Below are positions 33,201 through 40,934 of a stretch of DNA of 64,000 nucleotides, in pieces. The position numbers and the translations under genes were made by a program. The notes beneath the pieces are model-generated. The model did not search any database and was not told the DNA's origin. It worked only from the letters and a program-made list of their open reading frames with translations. This DNA comes from UBA11222 sp049323435 (GTDB taxonomy: Bacteria > Pseudomonadota > Alphaproteobacteria > UBA11222). The first letter of the stretch is position 1; the number at the start of each line of letters is the position of its first letter. The stretch lies in NCBI GenBank assembly GCA_049323435.1, contig JBMOMX010000029.1, positions 43,900 through 107,899 of the forward strand, in the 5' to 3' direction.

Positions 33201-33206
33201 AGTATA
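33201..33206 (-). promoter_or_regulatory. -10 box of the SRP RNA promoter
   Basis: TATACT on the minus strand, six or seven bases upstream of the inferred RNA 5' end. No good -35 box is seen at 16-18 bp. Confidence 0.55.
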
Positions 33207-33263
33207 TCAGATCGGCCGGGCTAATCCACCAGCCATTGTTAAGGGGCGGCGCTGTTAATGGCG

Positions 33264-34124
33264 TTACACTATGGCGCTCATGCGCAGAATATTCTCACGT
33301 ACAATATCGGGAAATTCCATCGGCAGGAAATGGCTGGCGCCATCCACCAATATTATTTTGGCCGATGGATGCAGCCGCGCCATGCGCTGTGTCACCGGTT
33401 CAGAACAGGTTGAAAACACATTGCCATGAATGATGGTGATCGGCACTTTGATGCGCGCCAGCCGGTCCCAGATATAGGTGCCGCTGGACCGGAACACATG
33501 CGCCTCCCAGGCCGGGGCGCAGGCCAGTTCCACCTGGCCATCTTCACGTTCGCGCGTGCCGCCGGCGATATAATCCAGCAGCAGTTGATCCGGCCAGGTG
33601 CGGAACGCGCCGCGCCCTTTATAGGATTTGAAAACCGCCTCGCGGTCAGGAAATATTGCGCGGCGCTTTTGCGCGCTCTCCACCAGGCCATTGGCCGGAT
33701 GCGGGATGTTCAGCCAGCGTTTGACACGCATGCCCCAGGCGCGCAGATAGGGCTGGATGACCGGCTCCACCGCCAGAACGCCGCTGACCAGATCGGGGCG
33801 CGCCTCGGCCAGCAACAGGCTGGTGGTCGCCCCCAGTGAATGGCCAACCAGCAGGCTGGGGCGGGTACCGGCTTCCAGAAAGCGGATCAGATCGTCCCGG
33901 AAAGTATTCCAAGACAAAGGCGCATCCGGATCGGCGGTGGCGGTGCTGAAACCATGACCGCGCGCATCCACGGCCTGAATGCGCAACCGGCCGCTTAATG
34001 GCGTCAGTAATTGCTGGTAAGTGGCGGCGTTAAAGCCATTGGCGTTCGACATTACCATGCGCGGCGCTGTGGCCGGCCCGCCCCAGTCGAGATAAGACAG
34101 TTCCCCGCCCGCAACGGGGAACAT
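33264..34124 (-). CDS. Alpha/beta hydrolase
   Basis: 286 aa. The alpha/beta hydrolase fold shows the nucleophile elbow GHSLGA near 92, an oxyanion region near SNANGFNAATYQ, an acid in IHGNVFS region, and the catalytic His in VDGASHFLPME near the end. A cap domain lies about 120-200. The substrate is unknown; esterase or lipase-like activity is plausible. The ATG at 34124 is chosen; a TTG at 34142 would add six residues. It follows the thioesterase gene on the same strand with a gap of about 25 nt, so the two may form an acyl-ester hydrolysis operon. Confidence 0.88.
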   Translation of the reverse strand: MFPVAGGELSYLDWGGPATAPRMVMSNANGFNAATYQQLLTPLSGRLRIQAVDARGHGFSTATADPDAPLSWNTFRDDLIRFLEAGTRPSLLVGHSLGATTSLLLAEARPDLVSGVLAVEPVIQPYLRAWGMRVKRWLNIPHPANGLVESAQKRRAIFPDREAVFKSYKGRGAFRTWPDQLLLDYIAGGTREREDGQVELACAPAWEAHVFRSSGTYIWDRLARIKVPITIIHGNVFSTCSEPVTQRMARLHPSAKIILVDGASHFLPMEFPDIVRENILRMSAIV

Positions 34125-34151
34125 TTTACGCAGCGTTTCCAAGCAGGCGGT

Positions 34152-34598
34152 CTAACGCGGATCCATGATCAGAACGGTGCCCTGCGCCGCAATGCAGGGC
34201 CGCCCGTCATTATCCATGCGGATCTGCACCACCGCGGTGGTGCGGGTCATGTTGATGATCTCGGCGACCGCGTGCACGGTGCCCTTGCTTACCGGCGCCA
34301 GCAGATTGAGCTTGAATTCCGTGGTTGCCGCCCATTGGCCCTTGCTCATATGCGGATAGCACACACAGCCCAGCACATGATCGGTAAAGGCCGACATGAC
34401 GCCGCCATGCAGATTGCCAAACGGGGTCAGCAACTCCTCTTTCACTTTCAGCTCGGCCTCTACCTTGCCGGGGCTGAAGGAAATCAGCCGGATGCCCAGA
34501 TACTGGCTCAGCCCGGTCTGCTTGTCATTTCCGGCGATAAAGCTGTCGCCAATTTCCTTGTTGAATTTTTCCTGCATTTTTTCGGCATGCGTCGCCAT
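34152..34598 (-). CDS. PaaI family thioesterase (hotdog fold)
   Basis: 148 aa. The PaaI motif HGGVMSAFTDHVLG near 63 (with the preceding PFGNL) marks a hotdog thioesterase acting on acyl-CoA. The C-terminus TTAVVQIRMDNDGRPCIAAQGTVLIM is typical. The ATG at 34598 has GGAG eight bases upstream; the ATG at 34604 has poorer spacing. It is next to an alpha/beta hydrolase. Confidence 0.9.
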   Translation of the reverse strand: MATHAEKMQEKFNKEIGDSFIAGNDKQTGLSQYLGIRLISFSPGKVEAELKVKEELLTPFGNLHGGVMSAFTDHVLGCVCYPHMSKGQWAATTEFKLNLLAPVSKGTVHAVAEIINMTRTTAVVQIRMDNDGRPCIAAQGTVLIMDPR

Positions 34599-34738
34599 GT
34601 TCATAACTCCGTCTGATGGTGAATAGAGGATACCGGGATTATATACGAAGTGCGGGCTGTTTTATTATATTTGTATCCCAAATAGTTAACGCTAAAGACT
34701 CTGCCCTCAGTCCGCCGCAATGGTGTGCCCGGCGTCAA

Positions 34739-35092
34739 TCAGGCCGCGCGCGGGGTTACTTCCTGCTCAATGCGCCGCCGCACCATGCGCCCGGCAACAT
34801 CCAGATCATAGCGAACCTGCAGATTGATCCAGAAATCCGGTGTGGTGCCAAAATATCGCGCCAGACGCAGAGCGCTATCGGTCGAGATGGCCCGGCGGCC
34901 AAGCACAATATCATTGGCGCGCGAACGCGGTACCTTTATGGCATTGGCAAGTTCATAGGCGCTGATACCCAGCGGCCGCAGAAATTCATCGCGCAGGATT
35001 TTACCAGGATGCACAGGCGCAAGACGGCGGCCATTCGTCACATCCGACAAATTCACTCTGCCCCGGTCAATATCCTCCCGCTTAATATGCAT
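34739..35092 (-). CDS. higA: HigA-family antitoxin (XRE helix-turn-helix)
   Basis: 117 aa. The HTH domain of the HigA/VapI type starts at HPGKILRDEFLRPLGISAYELANAIKVPRSRANDIVLGRRAISTD (about 28-72, only outlined here). It should neutralise the toxin and repress the operon. AAGGAG with good spacing precedes the ATG. It follows higB by 11 nt, keeping the toxin-first order typical of higBA. An extra N-terminal segment of about 25 residues is present compared with short HigA proteins. Confidence 0.92.
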   Translation of the reverse strand: MHIKREDIDRGRVNLSDVTNGRRLAPVHPGKILRDEFLRPLGISAYELANAIKVPRSRANDIVLGRRAISTDSALRLARYFGTTPDFWINLQVRYDLDVAGRMVRRRIEQEVTPRAA

Positions 35093-35103
35093 GGTCCAGC
35101 TCC

Positions 35104-35385
35104 TTAATGATAATCAACGATCTCGACATCCCATGTTTCTCCAAGACGCCAGACAAAACAAATACGCCACTGATCATTGATACGAATACTGTGCTGACCC
35201 TTCCTGTTTCCCTTGAGGGCCTCCAACCGGTTGCCCGGCGGCGTTCTCAAATCGTCAAAACTGTTTGCGGCATCAAGCATTAGCAGCTTTTCGCGGGCGC
35301 GCTGTTGCAGTTGCGATGATAAACCGCGAACGGCGTAGCCGGAAAAAATCGCCGCCGTGCGTTTACCGCGGAAACTTCTGATCAT
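35104..35385 (-). CDS. higB: HigB-family ribosome-dependent mRNA interferase toxin
   Basis: 93 aa, RelE/ParE superfamily. The start MIRSFRGKRTAAIF, the LRTPPGNRLEALKGNRKGQ loop and the C-terminal RINDQWRICFVW strand with WDVEIVDYH are the HigB pattern. The toxin should cleave ribosome-bound mRNA unless bound by HigA. It is the first gene of the pair, and an inverted repeat lies 8 bp upstream. Confidence 0.93.
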   Translation of the reverse strand: MIRSFRGKRTAAIFSGYAVRGLSSQLQQRAREKLLMLDAANSFDDLRTPPGNRLEALKGNRKGQHSIRINDQWRICFVWRLGETWDVEIVDYH

Positions 35386-35392
35386 GGCTGAA

Positions 35393-35411
35393 CGTACCGT
35401 GAAACAGTACG
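35393..35411 (-). promoter_or_regulatory. Possible HigA operator
   Basis: CGTAC and GTACG arms separated by 9 bp lie just upstream of the higB start. HigA-type antitoxins bind palindromes in this position. Five-base arms are short, so this is tentative. Confidence 0.3.
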
Positions 35412-35427
35412 CATGTCAAGAATGTGT

Positions 35428-36150
35428 TTACAGGCTTTGGCCGCCATCCACCGGAATGGTGTGGCCGGTCATGAAGGACGCCATATCGGAGGCAAGGAAC
35501 AGCGCCACCTGGCCCATTTCTTCCGGGGTGCCCCAGCGGCGCAAGGGCGTCGTATTGATAATGCCCTCATTAATTTCGGGATTGTCATAGCTGACGGCGG
35601 TGATTTTGGTGGCGACAAAACCGGGCGCAAGGCCGTTGACGCGAATGCCTTCCGGCCCCCAGGCGTCGGCAAGGCTTTTGGTCAGCAGCGCCAGCCCGCC
35701 CTTTGAGGCGCTATAGGCCGGATTGCCGCGGGTGGGGCGGAAACTGGCGACAGAGGCGATATTGACAATATTGCCCTTGCTGGCCAGCAGCTTGTCATGA
35801 AACAGCACACAGGCATGCATGACGCCGTTCAAATTCACATCCACCACATGGCGGAAGGTGGGCATCTGAAATTCCTTGCGCTTATACACCACGGTCCCCA
35901 CGCTGTTGACCAGCACATCCAGGGCGGGCACCTTTGCTGCGAAGGCGCGCATGGCGTCATCATCGGCAATATCCACCTGATGATAGTCCATGCCATCCAT
36001 ATCGGTGTCATAGGCGGCGCGTTCGCGGCTGGCGGTGACGATCAGCTTGGCGCCATGATCGCGAAACGCCCGTGCGATGCCATTGCCAATGCCGGTGGAG
36101 CCGCCGGTAACGACGACGGTTTTTCCGGTAAAATCCAGTAAATCGCGCAT
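35428..36150 (-). CDS. Short-chain dehydrogenase/reductase (SDR family)
   Basis: 240 aa. TGGSTGIG near 15-22 binds the cofactor; Ser (NIASVAS) near 133 and YSASK near 146 are catalytic; the end is GHTIPVDGGQSL. It is a compact SDR like those reducing 3-oxo or sugar-type substrates. The unusual strand LVNSVG replaces the common NNAG. The ATG at 36150 is chosen because AGCAGGT is six bases upstream; an in-frame ATG at 36168 lacks a site. It lies between two toxin-antitoxin loci. Confidence 0.89.
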   Translation of the reverse strand: MRDLLDFTGKTVVVTGGSTGIGNGIARAFRDHGAKLIVTASRERAAYDTDMDGMDYHQVDIADDDAMRAFAAKVPALDVLVNSVGTVVYKRKEFQMPTFRHVVDVNLNGVMHACVLFHDKLLASKGNIVNIASVASFRPTRGNPAYSASKGGLALLTKSLADAWGPEGIRVNGLAPGFVATKITAVSYDNPEINEGIINTTPLRRWGTPEEMGQVALFLASDMASFMTGHTIPVDGGQSL

Positions 36151-36235
36151 GTCTGACCTGCTCTGCATTTAATGTGGGGTGCAACGATCAATAGCGCGCT
36201 AGGACCAAAAATGGAACTTTGATCTGCAAAAGGGG

Positions 36236-36553
36236 TCAGCCGTCCTGATCAGGCCTCAACAGGTCTTCATAGTTTCGTCCAGCATAGAATATTCCAAGAA
36301 TGACGATGCGGTCCGGTTCTATGGTGAAGGCAATGGTGACACGCTTTTTGTAATTGGTGATACGCAAGCCGGGACGAATGTCATCGCGGCGGACACCGCG
36401 TTGCGGGAATTGTTGCATCCCTTCGCAAAATGAAATGATGGCGCTGGTGTAACGTTCCGCAACTTCTGGGGATGCGTTGGCGGCAATATACCGGTAGATC
36501 GCCGCCAGCTGTTCGGCTGCTTCTGGGGCGAAAACCGCTACAGAAGGCATCAT
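36236..36553 (-). CDS. parE: ParE-family toxin
   Basis: 105 aa of the RelE/ParE superfamily. PEAAEQLAAIYRYIAANASPEVAERY and GVRRDDIRPGLRITNYKKRVTIAF are the ParE pattern, ending with ILGIFYAGRNYEDLL. ParE toxins commonly target gyrase. The start overlaps the stop of the antitoxin gene by ATGA, so the two are translationally coupled. Confidence 0.92.
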   Translation of the reverse strand: MMPSVAVFAPEAAEQLAAIYRYIAANASPEVAERYTSAIISFCEGMQQFPQRGVRRDDIRPGLRITNYKKRVTIAFTIEPDRIVILGIFYAGRNYEDLLRPDQDG

Positions 36554-36828
36554 GTCTTGGCAGTGGCCGATTTATGTTCTGACTTCAGCATATTCCGGAC
36601 TGCGTCGGCGCGAAGCACCCGCCCAGGTTCTGCTTTAAGCGCATCAAACGCCGAACCCACTTGTTCTTGCAGCCAGATTTCCATGGCGCGATCGCGCGCC
36701 ATCAGCGCACGCAACCCATCCCGGATGACTTCGCTTTCGGTGGCATATTCGCCCTGCGCGACCTTGGCTTTGACCAGGTCCGCCATCTCATTAGGAAGGG
36801 TAATGCTGAATTGTTGCGTTGTCCGCAT
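36550..36828 (-). CDS. parD: ParD-family antitoxin (ribbon-helix-helix)
   Basis: 92 aa. The ribbon-helix-helix segment is QQFSITLPNEMADLVKAKV (residues 5-23) followed by GEYATESEVIRDGLRAL. The C-terminal tail wraps the toxin. GGAGAT six bases before the ATG supports the start. Antitoxin-first order with an overlapping toxin is usual for parDE. Confidence 0.92.
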   Translation of the reverse strand: MRTTQQFSITLPNEMADLVKAKVAQGEYATESEVIRDGLRALMARDRAMEIWLQEQVGSAFDALKAEPGRVLRADAVRNMLKSEHKSATAKT

Positions 36829-36901
36829 GGCGTATCTCCAGCGAGGCCAGTAGGATTAAATCCTATTCATAAGTCGGACAGGCGTCAAGCATTCTATAAA
36901 T

Positions 36902-37837
36902 CTATGTGATATTATCAGGGGTTATATCCTTTGCCGTCTTGTTTTTGATCTGCGCCTCGCGCAGCGCAATATAGGTGGTCGAGGCGAAAATCACCGCACC
37001 TCCGATAAACACCCAGATATCCGGTGTCTGGACGAAAAATATATAACCGACAATTGCCGACCAGATCAGCTTGGTGAAATCCATTGGCAGCAGGGCGGTT
37101 AAATCCGACAGCTTGAACGCCTCGGTAAAGCAGAGTTGCGCCGCCGTGCCAAGCGCCGCCATCAGGATCATCCAGCCAAATTCCTCCAGGCTGGGAGTCT
37201 GCCAGTAAGGCAGCGCCGCCACCAGCGTGATGGGCGTCAGCATGACCAGCGTATAGACACTTTGGGTGATGGCGGATTCGGTTTTGGTCAGCACCTTGAT
37301 AATGATCATGGAAACCGACCAGGTCGCCGCCGACGCCAGTATCAGCAATGTCCCCAGCCCGATGACATTAAACCCCGGCCGCAGAATGATCAGCGCGCCG
37401 GAAAATCCGGCGATCAGCGCCAGCGTCCGGCGCAGGCGGATACGCTCGCCCAACAGAATGATGGCGAAGATGGTGGCGAAGAGCGGCCCCATAAAAGACA
37501 GCGCCGTCACCTCGGCCAGCGGCACCAGCTTGACCCCGTAAAAATAACACATCATGGAGATGGCGCTGAGCACGCCGCGCCAGATCAGCGGCCCCGGCTT
37601 GCCGGTGCGCAGATGCAACATGCCGGCCTTGCCCACCAGCAGCGGCAGCAGCATGATCAGGCCCAGCACATTGCGGAAAAACGCCACCTCAAACGGGTGC
37701 TGGGTTTTCACAAGATGCAGAATGACGCCCGACATGCATGAAACCGCGATGCCTGAAACAAGCATCAGCAATATGCCCTTCAGATTATTGGAAATCGGCT
37801 GGCGTGCGGGCTTACCGGGGCGGGGTTCTGAAATCAT
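36902..37837 (-). CDS. EamA/DMT family transporter
   Basis: 311 aa with ten hydrophobic segments in two EamA halves (first near 20-145, second near 160-295). The drug/metabolite transporter superfamily exports amino acids, nucleotides or other small solutes; this member (residues VSGIAVSCMSGVILHLVKTQ) resembles the RarD/YdcZ-like group of alphaproteobacteria. Substrate unknown. The ATG at 37837 is preferred to a TTG at 37843. It is divergent from the rhodanese gene. Confidence 0.9.
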   Translation of the reverse strand: MISEPRPGKPARQPISNNLKGILLMLVSGIAVSCMSGVILHLVKTQHPFEVAFFRNVLGLIMLLPLLVGKAGMLHLRTGKPGPLIWRGVLSAISMMCYFYGVKLVPLAEVTALSFMGPLFATIFAIILLGERIRLRRTLALIAGFSGALIILRPGFNVIGLGTLLILASAATWSVSMIIIKVLTKTESAITQSVYTLVMLTPITLVAALPYWQTPSLEEFGWMILMAALGTAAQLCFTEAFKLSDLTALLPMDFTKLIWSAIVGYIFFVQTPDIWVFIGGAVIFASTTYIALREAQIKNKTAKDITPDNIT

Positions 37838-37926
37838 CGGCAAGGCTTAGCGCATTATGTGGCCAATTGAAACCATATGTACTATTCTGGCGCCAATTCT
37901 CTGCAAGCAAGCGAACAGGATCTGTC

Positions 37927-38322
37927 ATGATAAAAAAGGGTGTGAAACAGCTCTGTGCCGAAGCCGAAGCGGTCATTGAGACCATGAGCGTGGCGCAGGT
38001 GATGGCAGTTAAGGACGATCCAAATGTCGAGCTGATTGATATCCGCGATGTGCGTGAATTATGGCGTGACGGGGCCATTCCGGGCGCCTGGCATGTGCCG
38101 CGCGGCATGCTGGAATTCTGGGTCGATCCGGAAAGCCCCTATGCCAAGGAACGCTTTCAATCCGGCAAGAAATTCATCATTTTTTGCGCGGGCGGGCTGC
38201 GCTCGGCGCTGGCCGGGCTGGCGGTACATGAAATGGGGCTGACGCCGGTGGCGCATATGCGCGGCGGTTTCGGTGAATGGAAAGCCGCCGGCGGTCCGGT
38301 CGAAACAGTCGAGAAGAAGTAG
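37927..38322 (+). CDS. Rhodanese-like domain protein
   Basis: 131 aa single rhodanese domain. ELIDIRDVRELWRDGAIPGAWHVPRG near 38-60 and the active-site loop FCAGGLRS with the catalytic Cys near 88 are complete, so sulfur transfer is possible. The loop is CAGGLR, the usual six-residue sulfurtransferase size. AGGA eight bases upstream supports the ATG at 37927. A strong hairpin overlaps its stop codon. Confidence 0.92.
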   Translation: MIKKGVKQLCAEAEAVIETMSVAQVMAVKDDPNVELIDIRDVRELWRDGAIPGAWHVPRGMLEFWVDPESPYAKERFQSGKKFIIFCAGGLRSALAGLAVHEMGLTPVAHMRGGFGEWKAAGGPVETVEKK

Positions 38323-38345
38323 CCCCCGCATATATTGCGGGGGCT
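38321..38345 (+). terminator. Hairpin after the rhodanese gene
   Basis: AGCCCCCGCA TATAT TGCGGGGGCT, a ten-base perfect stem beginning within the stop codon. No T-run follows on either strand, so it may act as an mRNA 3' stabiliser or a bidirectional terminator between the convergent genes. Confidence 0.55.
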
Positions 38346-38367
38346 CGGCCCCTGATTGTATCAGAAT

Positions 38368-38493
38368 CTATCTGTCATCGCCCAGCAGCCGCTGATGGTC
38401 ATGATAGGTCAATGTCAGCCATAGCAGAACGGCGCCATACAGGCCGAATGCTGTAAGTGTCAGGGCTGCGAACAATAACTCAGCGCCACTCAT
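38368..38493 (-). CDS. Predicted 41-aa small membrane protein
   Basis: 42 codons including the stop, ATG to TAG, preceded by a perfect GGAGGA seven bases upstream. Residues 4-30 (AELLFAALTLTAFGLYGAVLLWLTLT) are one long hydrophobic helix. The tail YHDHQRLLGDDR is charged and has two His. A short periplasmic or cytoplasmic tail after one helix resembles accessory subunits of membrane complexes, but no family is recognised. It sits between a rhodanese gene (convergent) and an alpha/beta hydrolase gene (same strand, upstream). Confidence 0.6.
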   Translation of the reverse strand: MSGAELLFAALTLTAFGLYGAVLLWLTLTYHDHQRLLGDDR

Positions 38494-38582
38494 GGTCTTA
38501 TCCTCCGGTTGCTGGATACAGGCCAGGAGAGTAAATCCATCGGTGATAAAGCTATTTGATTACGGTCAAATTTCCGGAATTT

Positions 38583-39524
38583 TCAGGAAAAGACAGTACG
38601 CAGGAAAGCAATCTGATCGGCGATTGCCATTTCAAACCATTCGCCCCGGTACAGATCGAAATGTCCGCAATCATAGTCTTTTACGACAATAGTTCTGCGC
38701 CCGCGCTGCTGTTGGCTCAGATCAATTGCGGCGGGCGGGGCAAGGACATCCCGCGTGCAAAATTGCAGAAGCAGCGGGCAGGTCACGCCGTATAGATGTT
38801 TTATGGGGCGGTAGAAGGGAAACGCCAACGCAATCCGCGCGGGGGTTTCATTGCGCCAGCCAGCGGGTACAAGCGCACCATATCCGGTTTCGCTATCGCT
38901 GCTTGATAAAAAAGCCAGACTGCCGGGCGGGCCAAAGATCGCAAGCATGACAGGCGCGCGCCTGAACAATGCCCGCAACTTATCGCGCACCGCCGCAAGC
39001 AGCAGCCGCAAACCGGACATAATGCCTGCATAGCGCAGACGGGCGCGCAGATTTGTAAACCCATCCAGCGCGGGGCATTGCGCAATAACCGCTGCGACAC
39101 GCCGGTCTGCAAAGGCGGTTTCGACCACATGCCCGCCGGAAAAAGACGATCCCCAGATTGCGACGCGCGAAGGGTCAACATCCTGAAGCTGGCGGGCGAA
39201 AGCCGTGGCGGCGGACCAGTCCTGCAATTGTTTTTCGATCGCAATCAATTGGCGTGGTTCGCCGTCGCTGGCGCCAAAATGGCGGTAATCGAAAATGACG
39301 ACATGCATTCCTGCCGCTGCAAAGCGTTGCGCATAGGGAACCAGCCCGGCATCGCGTGTGCCGCCAAAACCATGCCCCATGACGATACAGGGAAAGCGCC
39401 GGTATTTTGCCATGCTTTCATTGCGGGGAAGAAAATGCCAGGCGCGGCAGATTGCGCCGCCGCTTTCGAAACTGACTTCCTGCGGTGCGGGTGCTTCGTT
39501 TGGCTGGCTGGACATGTTTCCCAT
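38583..39524 (-). CDS. Alpha/beta hydrolase (dienelactone-hydrolase/peptidase S9-like)
   Basis: 313 aa. VMGHGFGGTRDAGL near 48 is the oxyanion region, GSSFSGGHV near 125 the nucleophile elbow, and CGHFDLY near 288 the catalytic His. DYRHFGASDGEPRQL near 79 is typical of the acetyl-xylan-esterase/DLH-like group with an insertion cap at about 165-215. It should be a cytosolic esterase. Starts at 39524 or 39515 are both plausible. It is a single gene followed by the small membrane protein gene. Confidence 0.88.
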   Translation of the reverse strand: MGNMSSQPNEAPAPQEVSFESGGAICRAWHFLPRNESMAKYRRFPCIVMGHGFGGTRDAGLVPYAQRFAAAGMHVVIFDYRHFGASDGEPRQLIAIEKQLQDWSAATAFARQLQDVDPSRVAIWGSSFSGGHVVETAFADRRVAAVIAQCPALDGFTNLRARLRYAGIMSGLRLLLAAVRDKLRALFRRAPVMLAIFGPPGSLAFLSSSDSETGYGALVPAGWRNETPARIALAFPFYRPIKHLYGVTCPLLLQFCTRDVLAPPAAIDLSQQQRGRRTIVVKDYDCGHFDLYRGEWFEMAIADQIAFLRTVFS

Positions 39525-39602
39525 ATCTAACTGATTATTATATTTGCAGAATCTAGCCTATCCCGCGGCGCAGCGCATCTGCGAAATTGCCTGCTGCTGA
39601 AG

Positions 39603-40874
39603 TCAGCCTTCCGGTTCAGGTTGCGGTATGGGCCCGGCGGCGAAGAATATCCAGGCCGACAGCAGTGAAATGGATCCGGCAAATGCGAAGGCGCCGCCAT
39701 AACCGTTCAGCCAGTCATGCACCAGGCCCATCGCCAGCGGGCCCGCCGCCATGCCCAGGGCGGCGATCATATTGCCCAGAGAAAAAATCCGCGCATAATC
39801 GCGCAGGCCATAGGCCTGGGCATAGATCAATGGCATCAGCATCAGGATATTGCCGATGGTCAGCCCGAACAGCACGCTGCCCAGCAACAGTAAAAAAGCG
39901 CTATCGGCATAGGCCAGCACGCATTGGGCAATCCCCTGACCGATCATCAGCATTACAGTAAAATTGCGCAGGGAATAATGGCTGGCAAACCATCCGCCCA
40001 ACAGGCGCCCGCCGGCGCTGGCGGCGGCAATGCACAGGATGGATATGGCTGCGGCCTCAAGATCAAGGCGGGTGACCACCAGGTTGAACTGATGTGCAAT
40101 AGAGCCAACCTGGGCCAGCATGATCAAAAGATAGGCTGCAACTGAAAAATGAAAAAACCGCGCACGAATGGCGTCGCCATAGGCTGTGCCCGAACGGGGT
40201 GCGGGTTTGCCTTCCACCAGCGCGCGCAGCGGATCGCCATCCGGTCCAAGCCCCATCGCAGCGGGATCAGGTTTCAGCAGGAAAGCCGCCGGCACAATCC
40301 CCGCCACGTAAAGCACCGCTATCCAGGGCAGGGCGCCCGCCAGGCCCATTTCGCCGATCATATTGGCCGACAGCGGGGTCAGCAATATGCCGCCCAGCGA
40401 AAGACCGGTAGAGGCAAAGGACAATGCCCTGGCGCGGCCCCGCTCGAACCAGCGTGTGATCAGCGTGGCCCCAGGCACCATATTGCTGCACGCAAAGCCG
40501 ATACCAAACAGCGCATGCACGGCGTAAACCTGCCAGATCTCGGTGCAATGCGCCAGCAGGGTCATAGACAGCGCCGCCAGAACCGCGCCGGCAATGATCG
40601 TAATCCGGATATCAAACAGCGTAATCAGCCGCGATATGAACAGGCCGGCAAAACCGCTGACGGCAAAGAAAATGGCCGTGGCGCCGGAAACCATGCCGAC
40701 CGAAAATCCCTGCTCGCGGGTCAGGGCCGACAGAATGACGGATATATTGTAAAATCCAAGCCCGGACGCGAATGTCATGATGACAAATACGCAGGCCACC
40801 ACCCGCCAGCCATAAAACAGGCGCGGCGTTTTCTGCGCCTTTTGTGGCGCAGCTTCGGGCGGCGAATAATTCAT
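39603..40874 (-). CDS. Major facilitator superfamily transporter
   Basis: 423 aa with 12 hydrophobic segments. The signatures are of the oxalate/formate-antiporter-like and monocarboxylate group of MFS: FYGWRVVACVFVIMTFASG near the start, and ITRWFERGRARALSFASTG after TM4. It probably carries an organic anion. The ATG at 40874 is preferred to an upstream TTG inside the next intergenic space. It follows phoX by 60 nt on the same strand and may be co-transcribed with it. Confidence 0.9.
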   Translation of the reverse strand: MNYSPPEAAPQKAQKTPRLFYGWRVVACVFVIMTFASGLGFYNISVILSALTREQGFSVGMVSGATAIFFAVSGFAGLFISRLITLFDIRITIIAGAVLAALSMTLLAHCTEIWQVYAVHALFGIGFACSNMVPGATLITRWFERGRARALSFASTGLSLGGILLTPLSANMIGEMGLAGALPWIAVLYVAGIVPAAFLLKPDPAAMGLGPDGDPLRALVEGKPAPRSGTAYGDAIRARFFHFSVAAYLLIMLAQVGSIAHQFNLVVTRLDLEAAAISILCIAAASAGGRLLGGWFASHYSLRNFTVMLMIGQGIAQCVLAYADSAFLLLLGSVLFGLTIGNILMLMPLIYAQAYGLRDYARIFSLGNMIAALGMAAGPLAMGLVHDWLNGYGGAFAFAGSISLLSAWIFFAAGPIPQPEPEG

Positions 40875-40934
40875 CGCAGCAGCATGCAGCAGGGGCGGGG
40901 AACAATCAATGCAACTGAACGGCTGCTGCAATAT

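Noticed and set aside
36035..36080. Possible riboswitch or other structured leaders in the window
   Set aside because: No known riboswitch core was recognised in any leader by eye; only simple hairpins were seen.
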